From DAHUYF01 sp052143095 (lineage in GTDB: Bacteria; Pseudomonadota; Alphaproteobacteria; ATCC43930; CGMCC-115725): 6,998 bases of DNA. The position numbers and the translations under genes were made by a program. The stretch lies in assembly GCA_052143095.1 (NCBI GenBank), contig JBKQTR010000142.1, positions 1 to 6,998 on the forward strand, written 5' to 3'. Below the pieces are notes generated by a model. That model searched no databases and had not been told where the DNA came from. It saw only the letters and a list, made by a program, of their open reading frames with translations. Every line of letters starts with the position of its first letter. The stretch's first letter is position 1. This document shows, piece by piece, positions 6,530-6,998 of the stretch.

Positions 6530-6558
6530 ATCATATCATGGCTGGCGGTGCCGCGAAA
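6530..6558 (-). promoter_or_regulatory. Candidate promoter for the cyclase gene
   Basis: On the minus strand, TATGAT (6535-6530) matches the -10 consensus at five of six bases. It lies 17 bases from TTTCGC (6558-6553), a weak -35 element. Transcription would begin near 6523, giving a leader of about 23 bases before the cyclase ATG, which contains the GGGGAG ribosome binding site. The -35 match is poor, so the call rests on the -10, the spacing and the location. Confidence 0.35.
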
Positions 6559-6610
6559 TTGATAGGACCAGCAAGGCCAGATTACGCGGCGCCGTTGTTC
6601 CGGTTGTGGC
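6538..6610 (+). pseudogene. Start of an unidentified gene, apparently cut by the group II intron
   Basis: A plus-strand frame starts with ATG at 6538, nine bases after GGAGG (6524-6528). It reads MAGGAAKLIGPARPDYAAP followed by LFRLW, 24 residues, up to the intron boundary. Reading on into the intron it stops within four codons, at 6621. The good ribosome binding site and natural-looking peptide suggest the 5' end of a real gene whose remainder would lie beyond the intron, outside the window. I do not recognise the protein. Against this, the frame overlaps the candidate cyclase promoter and starts only 37 bases from the cyclase start, so it could be chance. If the intron splices, the gene would still be expressed. 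Confidence 0.3.
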
Positions 6611-6998
6611 GTGCGCCGTGAAAAGGCGGCGCTTTCCAGTGGGTGCAAGGCCCACCCGGCAACCGCTCCAGCCGGAAGCAATCGGGGCAGTCATGGAGGT
6701 AACGAAATGGCTGAAGACTTCGATTAGCGTGTCACGAATTGGTGACATCGCGAGTGTGCAGGCCGCAATGCAAGTGAACGCCGAGCAAGCCTCGAAAAGG
6801 ACGATGTGTGGGCCGACCCGACTGCCATATCGGGGAAGGCTGATACGGCCGGGTTTGAATGAGCGAAGAGTACGCCCAGCCGCTACACCGGGGTATTGGC
6901 GGCAGCATGTACACAAGGAAAGCGTACGCAACACGGGAAGCCCCAAGACGTGGTCAGGGATGACCAACCGGATGCCCGCGAGGGATCGGCCGGGCGCC
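6611..6998 (+). mobile_element. Group II intron, 5' part (domain I), continues past the window
   Basis: The sequence from 6611 opens with GTGCG, the conserved 5' end of group II introns. It continues in the typical domain I style: a terminal stem (GCGCCG with CGGCGC, 6612-6630), a GTGGG/CCCAC hairpin (about 6640-6656), a GTCAC/GTGAC hairpin (6731-6746) and, near the right end, AACACGGGAAGCCCCAA, a phrase common upstream of the intron-encoded protein in bacterial introns. GCCGCAA (6762-6768) can pair with TTGTGGC (6604-6610), the last seven exon bases, with one G-U pair; this is the expected EBS1-IBS1 contact. Such introns are ribozymes that self-splice and retrohome with a reverse transcriptase/maturase, which should be encoded to the right of the window. 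The orientation is opposite to the cyclase gene. Frames across it, including a 143-codon minus-strand one, are spurious. Completeness and activity cannot be judged here. Confidence 0.82.

Noticed and set aside
6536..6967. 143-codon minus-strand frame across the intron
   Set aside because: It lies antisense to the structured RNA of the group II intron; frames like this are often annotated as hypothetical proteins but have no support.
6960..6998. ATG at 6960 as the start of the intron-encoded reverse transcriptase
   Set aside because: Only 13 codons are visible, with no clear ribosome binding site and no recognisable motif; the true start may be further right or in another frame.

Overview
The window looks like a stretch of chromosome from a high-GC alphaproteobacterium, most likely Bradyrhizobium or a close relative. 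This is inferred from the GC-rich codon use, the many small exported proteins, a class III nucleotide cyclase with the FlgO/TolB-like plus TPR layout common in rhizobia, and gaps full of decayed sequence. No rRNA, tRNA, CRISPR array or phage module was found.

Layout. 1-448: a short upstream region and an 83-residue orphan protein (+). 449-1081: no intact gene. It holds the C-terminal remnant of a dicarboxylate/amino acid:cation symporter (-) and sequence resembling a dispersed rhizobial intergenic repeat. 1082-1558: an exported RidA-family protein (-). 1559-2043: a divergent intergenic region with a short inverted repeat. 2044-2553: an exported lipocalin-like protein (+), followed by a hairpin. 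2554-3090: eroded non-coding sequence. 3091-4521 (-): a probable small operon, read as a 29-codon upstream ORF, an exported two-domain VOC (glyoxalase-like) protein, and a glycine-rich lipoprotein whose start overlaps the VOC stop (GTGA). 4722-6500 (-): a nucleotide cyclase/FlgO-like/TPR protein with a complete set of catalytic residues. 6501-6610: the cyclase's upstream region, which also holds the start of a + strand reading frame. 6611 to the end: the 5' part of a bacterial group II intron, running off the window.

How the parts fit. Four of the six intact longer genes encode exported or membrane-anchored proteins: the RidA-like, lipocalin-like, VOC and lipoprotein genes. They face different ways and form no evident pathway. 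Only the VOC-lipoprotein pair looks co-translated. The cyclase is a stand-alone signalling gene. I see no convincing new multi-gene system. The points most worth checking are the exported RidA homologue lacking the usual catalytic glutamate, the small ORF with a strong ribosome binding site ahead of the VOC gene, and the group II intron inserted just upstream of the cyclase, where it may interrupt another gene.
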